Below, piece by piece: positions 8,087-16,931 of a DNA stretch of 64,000 nt. The DNA lies in assembly GCA_046328995.1 (NCBI GenBank), contig JAXLVN010000001.1, forward strand, positions 124,001-188,000, read 5' to 3'. This DNA is from JADJXV01 sp046328995. GTDB lineage: Bacteria > Bacteroidota > Ignavibacteria > Kapaibacteriales > UBA961. The notes under the pieces are model-generated. The model saw nothing but the letters and a program-made list of their open reading frames with translations. It had not been told where the DNA came from and did no database searches. Every line of letters begins with the position of its first letter. Positions within the stretch are counted from its first letter, which is position 1. The position numbers and the translations under genes were made by a program.

Positions 8087-8980
8087 TTATTTATCTGTCG
8101 GGCCAGGCGCTTTAGGTGTTTTAGGTTTTGCCTTGGTTTTTGTTTTTGGTGCGTCGTCATCATCATAATCACTCGGGTGTTTTCCGATATCGAAGATAGA
8201 ATTGAGATCAAAGGATACTCCTGCTCTGAATGCCGGCTCGAATGCGAGGGCAGTTTCATAGCTGCCGTTATGTACTTCGCCTTCTTTGGCATTGCGTATG
8301 TTGAGGTCTGCCTGCACATCGATGCAAAATACTTTGGAGAGAGGAATTTTTACGCCTGCACCAACGTAACCTCCGATTTCGCTGATACTTTCATAGAAAT
8401 GACGTTCCAGTATAGCTATTGATTTTCCATCAAGAGTGAGCGTTGCTTTTGAGACTGCCTGTGTATTATACCGAAGACCTGCGCCGACATACGGATGAAT
8501 ATCGGTACCGAAGTGATAGCGTGCACCTAGCTCGAGGAGCCAACCGCCCAAAGTGACTTCCATCGTTCCGGGCACTTTCACCGTTGTATAGATCGTGTCC
8601 GGCTTCACTATTTCTCTGAATTGAATAGTGGAACTAAATGTGGAGGTTGATTTACCGAAATATTGTCCGGCAGAGGCACATATCTGCCAATTGGGATCAG
8701 CCATATACCCGATCGTGGCGATACCAAGCGTCGACATTGCATTTTCGTGTGTGATACTCTCCGTTGGTAGAAAGAGTGAGTAGATTTGCTTGGTATAAAA
8801 GGTCTGTCCATAATCAGATATATAGTAATACAGACCGTTGAGTCCGCCGGTGGCTCGGTCTGCACCGCTTTTGCTTTGGAGGATAACACCTCCATTCAAT
8901 CCAAGGTCATATTTCGGTACCGGTTGTGCTTGTAGTGCAAGGACAGACAGTAAAAAAAGAAGGGAGAAAACTGTTTTCAT
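8087..8980 (-). CDS. Outer-membrane beta-barrel protein (porin-like), function unknown
   Basis: Exported protein of 297 residues with a clear signal peptide (MKTVFSLLFLLSVLALQAQP, cleavage probably after ALQA). The mature part alternates polar and hydrophobic residues in strands such as LYYYISDYGQTFYTKQIYSLF and LELGARYHFG, with GVGLRYN-like turn motifs (YVGAGLRYN, YVGAGVKIPL), as in small outer-membrane barrels (OMP_b-brl). The C-terminus is a basic Pro/Lys tail (KTKTKAKPKTPKAPGPTDK) after an acidic SDYDDDDAPK run, an unusual charged extension. An AGGAG site precedes the ATG. It stands alone between the insertion element and nuoG. No transport substrate can be proposed. Confidence 0.75.
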   Translation of the reverse strand: MKTVFSLLFLLSVLALQAQPVPKYDLGLNGGVILQSKSGADRATGGLNGLYYYISDYGQTFYTKQIYSLFLPTESITHENAMSTLGIATIGYMADPNWQICASAGQYFGKSTSTFSSTIQFREIVKPDTIYTTVKVPGTMEVTLGGWLLELGARYHFGTDIHPYVGAGLRYNTQAVSKATLTLDGKSIAILERHFYESISEIGGYVGAGVKIPLSKVFCIDVQADLNIRNAKEGEVHNGSYETALAFEPAFRAGVSFDLNSIFDIGKHPSDYDDDDAPKTKTKAKPKTPKAPGPTDK

Positions 8981-9281
8981 GAAGAAACTCCTGATGGGTT
9001 AAAAAAAACACTGACTGTTAGATATAACGGTAAAACTAAGAAAAAGAAGGACAATAACCAACACGTACGGGTAAAAGCAAGGGCAGGGAAATAAATATTT
9101 TTACGGAGGAAGATATTTGTCTGCTTTTTCCTTTTTCCCACAAGCATAAAAAATTGTAATTTGCAGTTAAATTAAGAGTGATATCACATCTGTGGTCGCT
9201 TTTACAGTCTTGAACGACGCTTTTACTCGCAGTGTGCAGCACGCAGCTCAGCTCTTTATCTGAAACTTTGAGGAGAAATTC
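8981..9281. other. Intergenic region between divergent genes (outer-membrane protein / nuoG)
   Basis: About 300 bp without a credible gene. It should hold two divergent promoters. GTAATTTGCAG at about 9154 resembles the TAnnTTTG -7 element but is one T short; the same variant is found upstream of the 1078-residue T9SS gene. An AGGAG ribosome-binding site lies just before nuoG. Confidence 0.5.
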
Positions 9282-11051
9282 ATGCCCCAAATTACTATTG
9301 ACGGTCAGCGTATTGAAACTTCCGCCGGAAAAACTATCATCGAAGCCGCTCTCGAGCACGGAATAACAATTCCCCATTTCTGTTGGCATCCAGCCCTTTC
9401 TGTCTCCGGTAACTGTCGTATGTGCCTTGTAAATACAGGCTTTCCCCGCAAAGCAGCCGACGGCTCCTTTGAGCGTGATGCCGACGGTAATCAGGTCATC
9501 GGCTGGGGACCCAAGCTGTCAATTGCCTGTGCGACACCTGTCGCTGACGGTATGGTCATCGACACACTTGGCAGCAAGACCGAGCATGCTCAAAATGCTG
9601 TCATGGAATTCCTCCTTATCAATCACCCTCTCGATTGCCCCATCTGCGATGAAGCAGGGCAGTGCAAGCTGCAAGAATATGAATTCCTCCATTCCAAAGG
9701 CAAAAGCCGCTTTGACGAAAAGAAAAATCATAAAGACAAACGCGTTCCTCTCGGTCCGAATGTGATGTTCGACGGAGAGCGCTGCATCTCCTGTTCCCGC
9801 TGTATCCGCTTTGCCGAAGAAGTTGCCGAGCAGCCGGTGTTGACATTTGTTCAGCGTGGTGACCATGTGACAATTGATACCTTCGCCGATACACAATTCG
9901 ACAGTCCGTACTCGATGAACGTGATAGATATCTGTCCGGTGGGCGCGCTGACAAGTATCGATTTCCGATTTACGTCCAGAGTATGGGAAATGAGCTTTAC
10001 CGACTCCGTATGTCCCGGATGTTCAAGAGGTTGTAATATTAAAGTCGGCGTGCGGAATAATCAAATTCTCCGTCTTGAGCCACGTACCAATATGCATGTC
10101 AATACCTATTGGATGTGTGATGATGCACGCCTGAATCAATATAAATTTGTCAATGACAATAGAATTGAAGCCCCGATGATTCGCACGGGCAACGCCCTCA
10201 CACCCACGACATGGGAAGCAGCCACCGAGCATGCCGCGAAATTACTCCGCGCCTACAAGCCCTCGGAAATTATGGTTATAGGTTCGGCACGCGCGACGAA
10301 CGAAGACAATTTCCTGCTCGGCCGTTTTGCACATAAAGTACTGAAAACGACCCATACCGACTTCATGCATCATGCCGATAAGTCGTTTGCTGATAATAAA
10401 TTGCGCACTGCTGACCGCTCGCCGAACGCACATGGTGCCCTCGAAATCGGTATCAAGCAGCAACATGGCGTGTCGATGGATAATCTTGCCGAAAAAATTA
10501 AGAGTCATGCTATCAAAGCCGTCTATGCCCTCGATGCTTCTATCGGCGACAATGCTGAGATTGCAAGTGCATTATCGCATGTCGAATGCCTGATTGTCCA
10601 CGCCTCGAATCCGACACGGGTGACCGAAATGGCGCATGTCGTTTTCGCTGCCTCGACATATGCCGAGACCGAAGGTACATTTACGAATACAGCTAAACGG
10701 GTTCAGTATATACAGCCGGCTGTCGCGACGAAGGACAACGAGCGTATCACGGGTCTCGAAATGAGCCGGTGGGATAAGTTCGGTGCACGCAATGACCGCT
10801 GGTCACAAGGCGTTCGCCGTGACTGCAAGCCGGGATGGGAAATTATTCAATTAGTAGCCAATCACATGGGTGGCTCTTGGCATTTTGCCGATGCTGCCGG
10901 TGTGTTTAAAGAGCTGAGTATCGACGTCAAGAGTTTTCATGGCATGAGCTATGAATTACTCCAGGAATATCAAGGAATTACGTTGGGTAATGCCGAGCGT
11001 CCGGAAAAGAAAGTAACGGTGTATGAATCTCATACATTAAAGCCGAATTAA
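9282..11051 (+). CDS. nuoG: NADH-quinone oxidoreductase subunit G
   Basis: Peripheral-arm subunit of respiratory complex I carrying iron-sulfur clusters. Visible ligand sets are Cys34, 45, 48, 83 ([2Fe-2S]); His115, Cys119, 122, 128 ([4Fe-4S] with His ligand); Cys168, 171, 174, 218 ([4Fe-4S]); and Cys244, 247, 251, 279, which match the extra N7-type cluster that only some bacteria have. A degenerate molybdopterin-oxidoreductase-like domain follows. At 589 residues it is short against the 700-900 of many NuoG, the missing part being the C-terminal end. RBS AGGAG precedes the ATG. nuoH and nuoI follow; the remaining complex I genes are outside this window. Confidence 0.93.
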   Translation: MPQITIDGQRIETSAGKTIIEAALEHGITIPHFCWHPALSVSGNCRMCLVNTGFPRKAADGSFERDADGNQVIGWGPKLSIACATPVADGMVIDTLGSKTEHAQNAVMEFLLINHPLDCPICDEAGQCKLQEYEFLHSKGKSRFDEKKNHKDKRVPLGPNVMFDGERCISCSRCIRFAEEVAEQPVLTFVQRGDHVTIDTFADTQFDSPYSMNVIDICPVGALTSIDFRFTSRVWEMSFTDSVCPGCSRGCNIKVGVRNNQILRLEPRTNMHVNTYWMCDDARLNQYKFVNDNRIEAPMIRTGNALTPTTWEAATEHAAKLLRAYKPSEIMVIGSARATNEDNFLLGRFAHKVLKTTHTDFMHHADKSFADNKLRTADRSPNAHGALEIGIKQQHGVSMDNLAEKIKSHAIKAVYALDASIGDNAEIASALSHVECLIVHASNPTRVTEMAHVVFAASTYAETEGTFTNTAKRVQYIQPAVATKDNERITGLEMSRWDKFGARNDRWSQGVRRDCKPGWEIIQLVANHMGGSWHFADAAGVFKELSIDVKSFHGMSYELLQEYQGITLGNAERPEKKVTVYESHTLKPN

Positions 11052-11139
11052 TCAAAAAGCCGATTTAATTGAGTCGGTGCGTAACCCACTCGATAGTGAT
11101 ATAGATAGTACGATTGTCTAATTCATATTATGGAACCTT

Positions 11140-12201
11140 ATGTCCCCAATGCTTACTGATGTTTTGATTTTAGTCGCAAAAATCTTTCTCATCGTCAATG
11201 GCCTGCTGATGGCAGCGGCATATTTGGTGTATTTTGAGCGCAAAATTTCTGCATGGATTCAAAATCGTATTGGTCCGAATCGTGTAGGCCCTCTTGGTCT
11301 GTTTCAGTCGTTTGCCGATGTGTTCAAGCTGCTGATGAAGGAAGATATTATTCCCGCCTTGGCTGATAAAAAGTTCCATTTTATCGCTCCTATTATCTCA
11401 ATTGGTGTTGCAATGGCAGTGTATGCCGTGATTCCGTTCGGCGATTCGTTCATAGTCGGCGGCAAGGAAATCTTCATGTCTGTCGCACCGGGAATTAATA
11501 TCGGTCTGCTCTTTGTACTTGCCATGTCTTCGGTTGGTGTCTATGGAATTACCCTCGCCGGCTGGTCGTCCAATAATAAATACTCACTCCTTGGTGGGTT
11601 ACGCTCGGCAGCGCAGATGATTTCCTATGAGCTTTCGATGGGGCTTTCGCTCATCGGTGTGCTCATGCTGGCCGGCTCCCTGAATCTCAATGATATCGTT
11701 CACGCTCAAGCCGGTGGAAAATGGAATATTTTCTTGCAGCCGGTAGCGTTTATTATCTTTTTAGTGGCTTCTTTTGCGGAGACGAATCGAACGCCGTTTG
11801 ACCTTCCGGAGGCCGAACCCGAGCTCGTCGGCGGCTATCATACCGAGTATTCGGGGATGAAATTCGGATTATTCTTTTTGGCGGAATATGCCAATATGGT
11901 CACGGCTTCAGCGATGATGGTGCTGCTGTTTTTAGGTGGCTGGGAAGTGCCTTTCTTGTACGAACAGCTCGCAATTCCGGCAGGATCTCCGATGCTGGCC
12001 GCCGTACAATTCGGTGTTTTTGCCGCGAAGCTTGTCCCGATTCTCTTCTTCTTTATCTGGGTTCGCTGGTCAATACCACGCTTCCGCTATGATCAACTGA
12101 TGAATCTCGGTTGGAAAGTCATGCTCCCGCTCGCACTTGCCAATATTATCGTGACCGGTGTGGTAATGGTCGTGCTCAAGCATTATGGACTGATGAACTA
12201 A
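11140..12201 (+). CDS. nuoH: NADH-quinone oxidoreductase subunit H
   Basis: Membrane subunit of complex I at the joint between the quinone site and the proton-pumping arm. The 353-residue protein has about eight to nine membrane segments, the early motif YFERKISAWIQNRIGPNRVGP, and the quinone-chamber acidic loop DLPEAEPELVGGYHTEYSG, both diagnostic. Another ATG three codons in (11149) is a possible start. It lies 88 bp after nuoG and 80 bp before nuoI in the same direction, so probably one transcript. Confidence 0.95.
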   Translation: MSPMLTDVLILVAKIFLIVNGLLMAAAYLVYFERKISAWIQNRIGPNRVGPLGLFQSFADVFKLLMKEDIIPALADKKFHFIAPIISIGVAMAVYAVIPFGDSFIVGGKEIFMSVAPGINIGLLFVLAMSSVGVYGITLAGWSSNNKYSLLGGLRSAAQMISYELSMGLSLIGVLMLAGSLNLNDIVHAQAGGKWNIFLQPVAFIIFLVASFAETNRTPFDLPEAEPELVGGYHTEYSGMKFGLFFLAEYANMVTASAMMVLLFLGGWEVPFLYEQLAIPAGSPMLAAVQFGVFAAKLVPILFFFIWVRWSIPRFRYDQLMNLGWKVMLPLALANIIVTGVVMVVLKHYGLMN

Positions 12202-12281
12202 TCCACGGTGAGAATACGTGCTCCCAAAACAATACCTATCCATTTTTCTTTATTTGAAGTGAATTTTGTGAAAGTATCCGT

Positions 12282-12779
12282 ATGAACGTCGAAAAAAACA
12301 CAGAAAAAAATCGTCTTACCTTCTGGGAAAGAATATATTTACCGGAAATTGCACGCGGATTGGGACTGACATTTAAGCAAATGCTCAAGCCCAAAATGAC
12401 ACGTCAGTATCCGGAAGAAAAATGGGAACCTACCGGCTCCTACCGCGGTCGCCCTGTGCTCGTGCTTGAGGAAGACGGCGAGCGTTGCGTTGCTTGCAGT
12501 CTTTGTTCGCGCGTGTGTCCCGCACTTGCCATCGAAGTGCAGGCAGGGGAGACGACGCGCGAGAAAGAACGCTATCCCGTGAAGTTTGAAATTAATATGC
12601 TGCGCTGTATTTACTGCGGCTTCTGCGAAGAAGTATGCCCTGAAGAAGCGATTATCATGAGTAAGGATTATGAACTCATCTTTACAAGTCAGGAAGAAGC
12701 AATTCTCGGAAAAGACAAGCTGCTGATCCCGATTGCACAGTTACAGGACCGATTGGAATTCTTACGGCAATACCGGTAA
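12282..12779 (+). CDS. nuoI: NADH-quinone oxidoreductase subunit I
   Basis: Ferredoxin-like complex I subunit carrying clusters N6a and N6b. Two 4Fe-4S motifs are complete: CVACSLCSRVCP (residues about 70-81) and CIYCGFCEEVCP (about 109-120). It has 165 residues, a normal length, with the N-terminal helix ARGLGLTFKQM typical of NuoI. It ends the nuoGHI cluster, followed by a hairpin terminator at 12812-12847. Confidence 0.95.
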   Translation: MNVEKNTEKNRLTFWERIYLPEIARGLGLTFKQMLKPKMTRQYPEEKWEPTGSYRGRPVLVLEEDGERCVACSLCSRVCPALAIEVQAGETTREKERYPVKFEINMLRCIYCGFCEEVCPEEAIIMSKDYELIFTSQEEAILGKDKLLIPIAQLQDRLEFLRQYR

Positions 12780-12811
12780 TGTGTGCTGACGTCTTGTAGT
12801 ATCTAATGATT

Positions 12812-12847
12812 AAAGCCACTTGCGCCATTCCATCTGCCGGTGGCTTT
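12812..12847 (+). terminator. Terminator after nuoI
   Basis: Stem AAAGCCAC (12812-12819) / GTGGCTTT (12840-12847) with a 20-base loop, followed by TCTTTT. It separates the nuo cluster from the SPFH gene. Confidence 0.7.
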
Positions 12848-12910
12848 TCTTTTGCAGGGCAGTGGAATCGGTGATAGAATATTTCTCATTTTATTGATTT
12901 CGGAGGAACT

Positions 12911-13822
12911 ATGTTTCTTGCAATTATCGGAATTATCGTCTTTTTTATCGGTGTCGGTGCCGCAAAATCAGACTCGCCGGGTATGTATAAGCTACGTAAT
13001 TTTCTCAAAACAGGCGGCATTCTTCTCGTCATAGTCGGAATGCTCACTGCCGGTGTACGTCAGATTCCTGCCGGTACCGTCGGCGTGATGTCTCTCTTCG
13101 GGAAAGTACAGACAGAAGTTCTCGGCGAAGGACTCCATGTCATCAATCCACTCATGTCAGTGAATCAGATGGAAGTGCGGACACAGAATTATACCATGTC
13201 ATCTGTCCACGACGAAGGCAATAAAGAAGGCGATGACGGTATTCGGGTCATGAGCAAGGACGGACTCGAAGTCATGCTCGACCTAACGGTACTCTATCGC
13301 ATCGAGCCCTCCTCGGCCCCAAAAATTTATCAGGATTTAAGTCTCGACTACGAAAACAGATACATTCGCGGAGTGGCACGTACCCGCATTCGTGAAGGGG
13401 CGACCGGATTCGTGGCAACGGATTTGTATTCCCAAAAAAGAAAAGAATTTGAAAGCTCAATTCGAACATTACTCGAGGCAGATTTTGCGAAAAAAGGGTT
13501 TATACTCGAACAGCTTCTCGTGAGAAATATCACGCTTCCTGCCTCGGTCAAGGAAAGTATCGAACGTAAAATTAACGCTGAGCAGGATGCACAACGGATG
13601 GAATATGTGCTCGCAAAAGGGCGTCAGGAAGCTGAGCTCAAACGCGTCGAAGCGCAGGGTACTGCGGATGCACAAAAAATACTCAGTGAAGGTCTGAACG
13701 ACAAAGTCCTGCAATACGAAATGATTAAAGTACAGAAGGAGCTCGTGAATTCTCAGAATTCCAAACTCATCATCTTAGGCGGCGGCAAGTCGAGTCCGCC
13801 GGTGATTCTTGATGGGAAGTAA
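12911..13822 (+). CDS. SPFH / Band 7 (prohibitin-like) membrane protein
   Basis: Membrane-anchored scaffold protein of the SPFH superfamily, 303 residues. Two hydrophobic N-terminal segments (about 2-17 and 35-50) are followed by the Band 7 domain (about 50-215; RQIPAGTVGVMSLFGKV, YRIEPSSAPKIYQDL, YENRYIRGVARTRIREGATG) and a helical C-terminal flotillin-like stretch rich in Ala/Glu/Gln. Prohibitin-like proteins form rings linked to membrane protease control, but the partner here is unknown. A GGAGG ribosome-binding site lies seven bases before the ATG. It precedes the giant coiled-coil gene by 56 bp in the same direction, so they may be co-transcribed. Confidence 0.88.
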   Translation: MFLAIIGIIVFFIGVGAAKSDSPGMYKLRNFLKTGGILLVIVGMLTAGVRQIPAGTVGVMSLFGKVQTEVLGEGLHVINPLMSVNQMEVRTQNYTMSSVHDEGNKEGDDGIRVMSKDGLEVMLDLTVLYRIEPSSAPKIYQDLSLDYENRYIRGVARTRIREGATGFVATDLYSQKRKEFESSIRTLLEADFAKKGFILEQLLVRNITLPASVKESIERKINAEQDAQRMEYVLAKGRQEAELKRVEAQGTADAQKILSEGLNDKVLQYEMIKVQKELVNSQNSKLIILGGGKSSPPVILDGK

Positions 13823-13878
13823 TCGTGCTGCTGTGCTAATGTGTTACTATTAAAATATTTAAAGTCAATTTATCAACG

Positions 13879-16806
13879 ATGTACGAGCCATTTTTACCGC
13901 AAAAATATATGCCGAGCAAAGAAATAGAAAAAGCGCTTCAACAGTTTTGGGATGTTGTCAAAATGTCCGGCGAACTCATCGTTTCCCTTCAGGAGGATAA
14001 TGCCTCGCTATCACAAAAAGTAGCAGGTATCGAAGACCTCTTCGACGGGAAAAAAGTAGAGCAGGCCGCCCTCAATAACCGCTTAAAAGAACTGCAGCAG
14101 CAGATCGACGGGTACGAAGAGCGCATCCGCCGTGTAGCAGAGCAGGAAAAGAATCAGCAGGATCTCGTCGATTCGATCGAAGAAAAAAAACGTCGGATCG
14201 GTGAGTTACTCGATGAATATTCGACGCTCTTTACAGAAAAAACAGCCCTCGACGAGAAAGTCGCCGGTTTGCTCGGTGTCGAAGCTCAAAATTTTGAAGC
14301 ATTTAAGAAAATTGAACAGCTTGAACGTGAAAATGAACTCCTTAAAGCGCAGATTGAAGAAGTAAAAGAATTTGAAGCGAATAAAGAAATTATCCAAAAA
14401 GAGCTCGCACGTCGGAATATTGAAGTAAGTGCGCGGATAAATGAAGTACAGGAACTCAAAAATCAGGTGGCTGATCTTGAGAACAGTATGTATGAGATTC
14501 CGAAACTGAAGGGGATAATCGACGAACGTGATGCAAGTATTACTGCGCTCACCGACGAACGCGATCAACTGTTGCAAACGCATGAGCAAGCAGCCGAATA
14601 CACTAAAAATTACGAAGAATTGACTGCGAAAATCACTGCCTATCAGCAGTCAATCGAGGAGCTTACCGGCAAGAATGCTGCTCTTGAGTCCGATATCGAC
14701 TCTGCGCAGGCATTGATACGCGATCTTGAAATCAAGCTTGAAACCGAAAGCACGGCTCAGGAAAAACTTCACGTGGAGTTACGCTCGGCACGCGAGTATG
14801 AAGAGCAGATCTCCCGTCACCTCGGCGCGCTAAATGAATATTCCGGGCAGATTCTCGAACTCAAGCGTCAAAAAACCGAAGCAGAACGGATGCTTTCCGA
14901 GACGCAGTCTGCGCTGATTGCCGCCGAAACATCCCTGCAAATGGAGAAAGAAGATTATCAGATCATAGCCGAAAAATTACAGGCATTGTCGGTGAGATTT
15001 GCCGTGATACAGGGAGAGCTTGGTGACAGCAAACACGCCTATGATGCCGAAGTCGAGGCACGGCAGGCAGTTGAGACGACGCTTGCGGCGCGTGAAGCGG
15101 ACATTGCCTCACTGCAGCAAGAGATGGGCAGCTTAGCGAAGCAAAAGTCCGAGCTTGAGGCCGAGATACTTCAAAAAACAACGGACATGGAAGCAGCTGA
15201 GGCGAAGATTGTGTCACTCACTGCATCACTCGAAGTGGCAGAGGCGACAATGTCCGAACTCCGCAGTGAGCTCGATACGGCAACCGCTGCACGGCAGGAA
15301 AGCGCGACAGCACATGCTGCCGGTCAGCAGGCGCTCGAAGCTTCGGAAGCACGATTGCAGGAGTATTCGGATGCACTAGCTGCCGAGAAAGCGCATGGTA
15401 TCGAACTCCACGAGCAGCTTGAGCGTGCGTCAATTGCCAAAGCAGAACTTGAATCTCAGCTTGCCCACGCCGCCGATGCACTCAAAATCAGTGAATCAAC
15501 CGGTGAAGATCTACAGGCACGACTTCTTGCTCTTGAGCAGGATCTGACCACTAAGCAGATGGAGTACGATAAGCTCCTGCAGACCAAAGTACTTATTGAT
15601 GAAAAATTACAACAGGAAATCGACAGTCAATTAAAATTTGAAATTCTCTCCTATGAGCTCACCGAAAAGCTGACAGCATCGGAAGCAGAAGTGAAAAAAT
15701 TAACGGAAGAGCTTCAGCAGCTAGCACTTGCAAAAGCAGATGTCGAAGAGAAATTACATACGGAGATTAATGCCAACGTAGCATCGCATGCCAAAGGCAC
15801 CGAATTGAAGGTAAACTTGCAGAAAGCAGAAGCAGAAGTAGCCCGCCTCTTTGACGAAGTCGAGCGCGTAGCCCTTGCCAATGCGACTGCCGAAGAAGCA
15901 CTTACCCAAGAAAAAACTGTCCGGGCGGAGTTGGAAGCGCAGCTCGAAACCATAACGGCAAAGCATGCACACGCCGAAGCGGAAGCTCAACGCTTACAAG
16001 ACGAAATCGAGAAAATTGCCCTTGCAAAGGGCGATGCAGAAGAGAGATTAGATGCCGAGAACGTGGCGAAAGTTCAGGCAGATACCCTGCGCAAAGAGCT
16101 GAGTTCCAAGCTCGCCAAAGCCGAGAAAGAAATCAGCGAACTCCGCGATGAAATCGAAGCTATTGCACTGGCAAAAAGCGATATTGAAGAGAAGCTGACG
16201 CTCGAAGCTGACCGAAAATCACGTGCTGAGCAAACGGCCGCCGCACTGCAAACGCAGATAACCTCACTGGAGTCGCAGCTTGCAGCCCATGTAACTGCCG
16301 AGAATGCCACTGCAAGTGAAAGTCAAACCCGCCTCGTCGCTCTGACGGCAGAGCTGGCAGACGCTCAAGCGAAGTATCAACAGTTGCACGATGAAAAACA
16401 AGCACTCCAGGATGTAATCAAGCAATACAAAGAAGCACATGAAGCTGCCGATCATATTCATTTGGAAAATAAAGCGCTTGAGAGTGAACGTGATGAACTG
16501 ACCATCGAACTGAGCAAAACACGGCAATCGCTCCATGCAGCCAAAGATCTTCACGAAAAAACGATGGCCGAGCATGCACAGGCAATGGATGAACTTCGTA
16601 CAACGATGGCTGCACAAGCACAACAAATCGAATCCCTGCAGGAAAAAATTCAGGAAGCAGAGAAAAAAGCAGCCGAACATCCGGCAAGCAGTAGCGCGCC
16701 GGCGAAAAAAGAAGAAGCACCGGCAGCTGCACTTGATGACCAAAAAGCTATGGTCGTCGGAAAAATCGGCGATATTCTTGCCCGCCTCGAAGAAGCACTC
16801 CATTAA
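13879..16806 (+). CDS. Giant coiled-coil protein with 49-residue repeats, function unknown
   Basis: A 975-residue protein that I do not recognise. After a short N-terminal piece (residues 1-50, with PSKEIEKALQQFWDVV) it is almost wholly Glu/Lys/Ala/Gln-rich heptad coiled coil to about residue 915, then a Pro/Ala/Ser linker (HPASSSAPAKKEEAPAAA) and a conserved-looking terminal helix VVGKIGDILARLEEAL. No signal peptide, membrane segment or Walker motif is present, so it is not a full SMC/RecN ATPase. Residues about 360-800 follow a 49-residue period, listed separately. It sits 56 bp after an SPFH gene. It resembles cytoskeletal or scaffold proteins in build only; paralogy to myosin-tail-like proteins would be expected by composition alone. 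Confidence 0.85.
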   Translation: MYEPFLPQKYMPSKEIEKALQQFWDVVKMSGELIVSLQEDNASLSQKVAGIEDLFDGKKVEQAALNNRLKELQQQIDGYEERIRRVAEQEKNQQDLVDSIEEKKRRIGELLDEYSTLFTEKTALDEKVAGLLGVEAQNFEAFKKIEQLERENELLKAQIEEVKEFEANKEIIQKELARRNIEVSARINEVQELKNQVADLENSMYEIPKLKGIIDERDASITALTDERDQLLQTHEQAAEYTKNYEELTAKITAYQQSIEELTGKNAALESDIDSAQALIRDLEIKLETESTAQEKLHVELRSAREYEEQISRHLGALNEYSGQILELKRQKTEAERMLSETQSALIAAETSLQMEKEDYQIIAEKLQALSVRFAVIQGELGDSKHAYDAEVEARQAVETTLAAREADIASLQQEMGSLAKQKSELEAEILQKTTDMEAAEAKIVSLTASLEVAEATMSELRSELDTATAARQESATAHAAGQQALEASEARLQEYSDALAAEKAHGIELHEQLERASIAKAELESQLAHAADALKISESTGEDLQARLLALEQDLTTKQMEYDKLLQTKVLIDEKLQQEIDSQLKFEILSYELTEKLTASEAEVKKLTEELQQLALAKADVEEKLHTEINANVASHAKGTELKVNLQKAEAEVARLFDEVERVALANATAEEALTQEKTVRAELEAQLETITAKHAHAEAEAQRLQDEIEKIALAKGDAEERLDAENVAKVQADTLRKELSSKLAKAEKEISELRDEIEAIALAKSDIEEKLTLEADRKSRAEQTAAALQTQITSLESQLAAHVTAENATASESQTRLVALTAELADAQAKYQQLHDEKQALQDVIKQYKEAHEAADHIHLENKALESERDELTIELSKTRQSLHAAKDLHEKTMAEHAQAMDELRTTMAAQAQQIESLQEKIQEAEKKAAEHPASSSAPAKKEEAPAAALDDQKAMVVGKIGDILARLEEALH
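14956..16278 (+). repeat. Nine in-register 49-residue (147-bp) repeats inside the coiled-coil gene
   Basis: Residues 360-408, 409-457, 458-506, 507-555, 556-604, 605-653, 654-702, 703-751 and 752-800 align without gaps. The consensus start is about xxxLxxExExIALAKxDxEEKL. The last four copies (from base 15691) are the closest: LQQLALAKADVEEKL, VERVALANATAEEAL, IEKIALAKGDAEERL, IEAIALAKSDIEEKL. The period of 49 equals seven heptads, so the register never slips. The earliest copy (360-408) is the weakest. Confidence 0.85.
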
Positions 16807-16905
16807 TGCCGTACAAAGCGGGCTTTCGAGGGAACGTTGCCCCGCTTCTGGGGAAGTGCACAGCAGGTGAATATCCCGCATGAGAATGAAAACATGTAAT
16901 AGTGT

Positions 16906-16913
16906 TAGTTTTG
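16906..16913 (+). promoter_or_regulatory. TAnnTTTG -7 element before superoxide dismutase gene
   Basis: TAGTTTTG, exact TAnnTTTG, 18 bp upstream of the chosen ATG at 16932. It argues against the in-frame ATG at 16902, which would lie upstream of the transcription start. Confidence 0.5.
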
Positions 16914-16931
16914 AACAATATAAACACAGCC

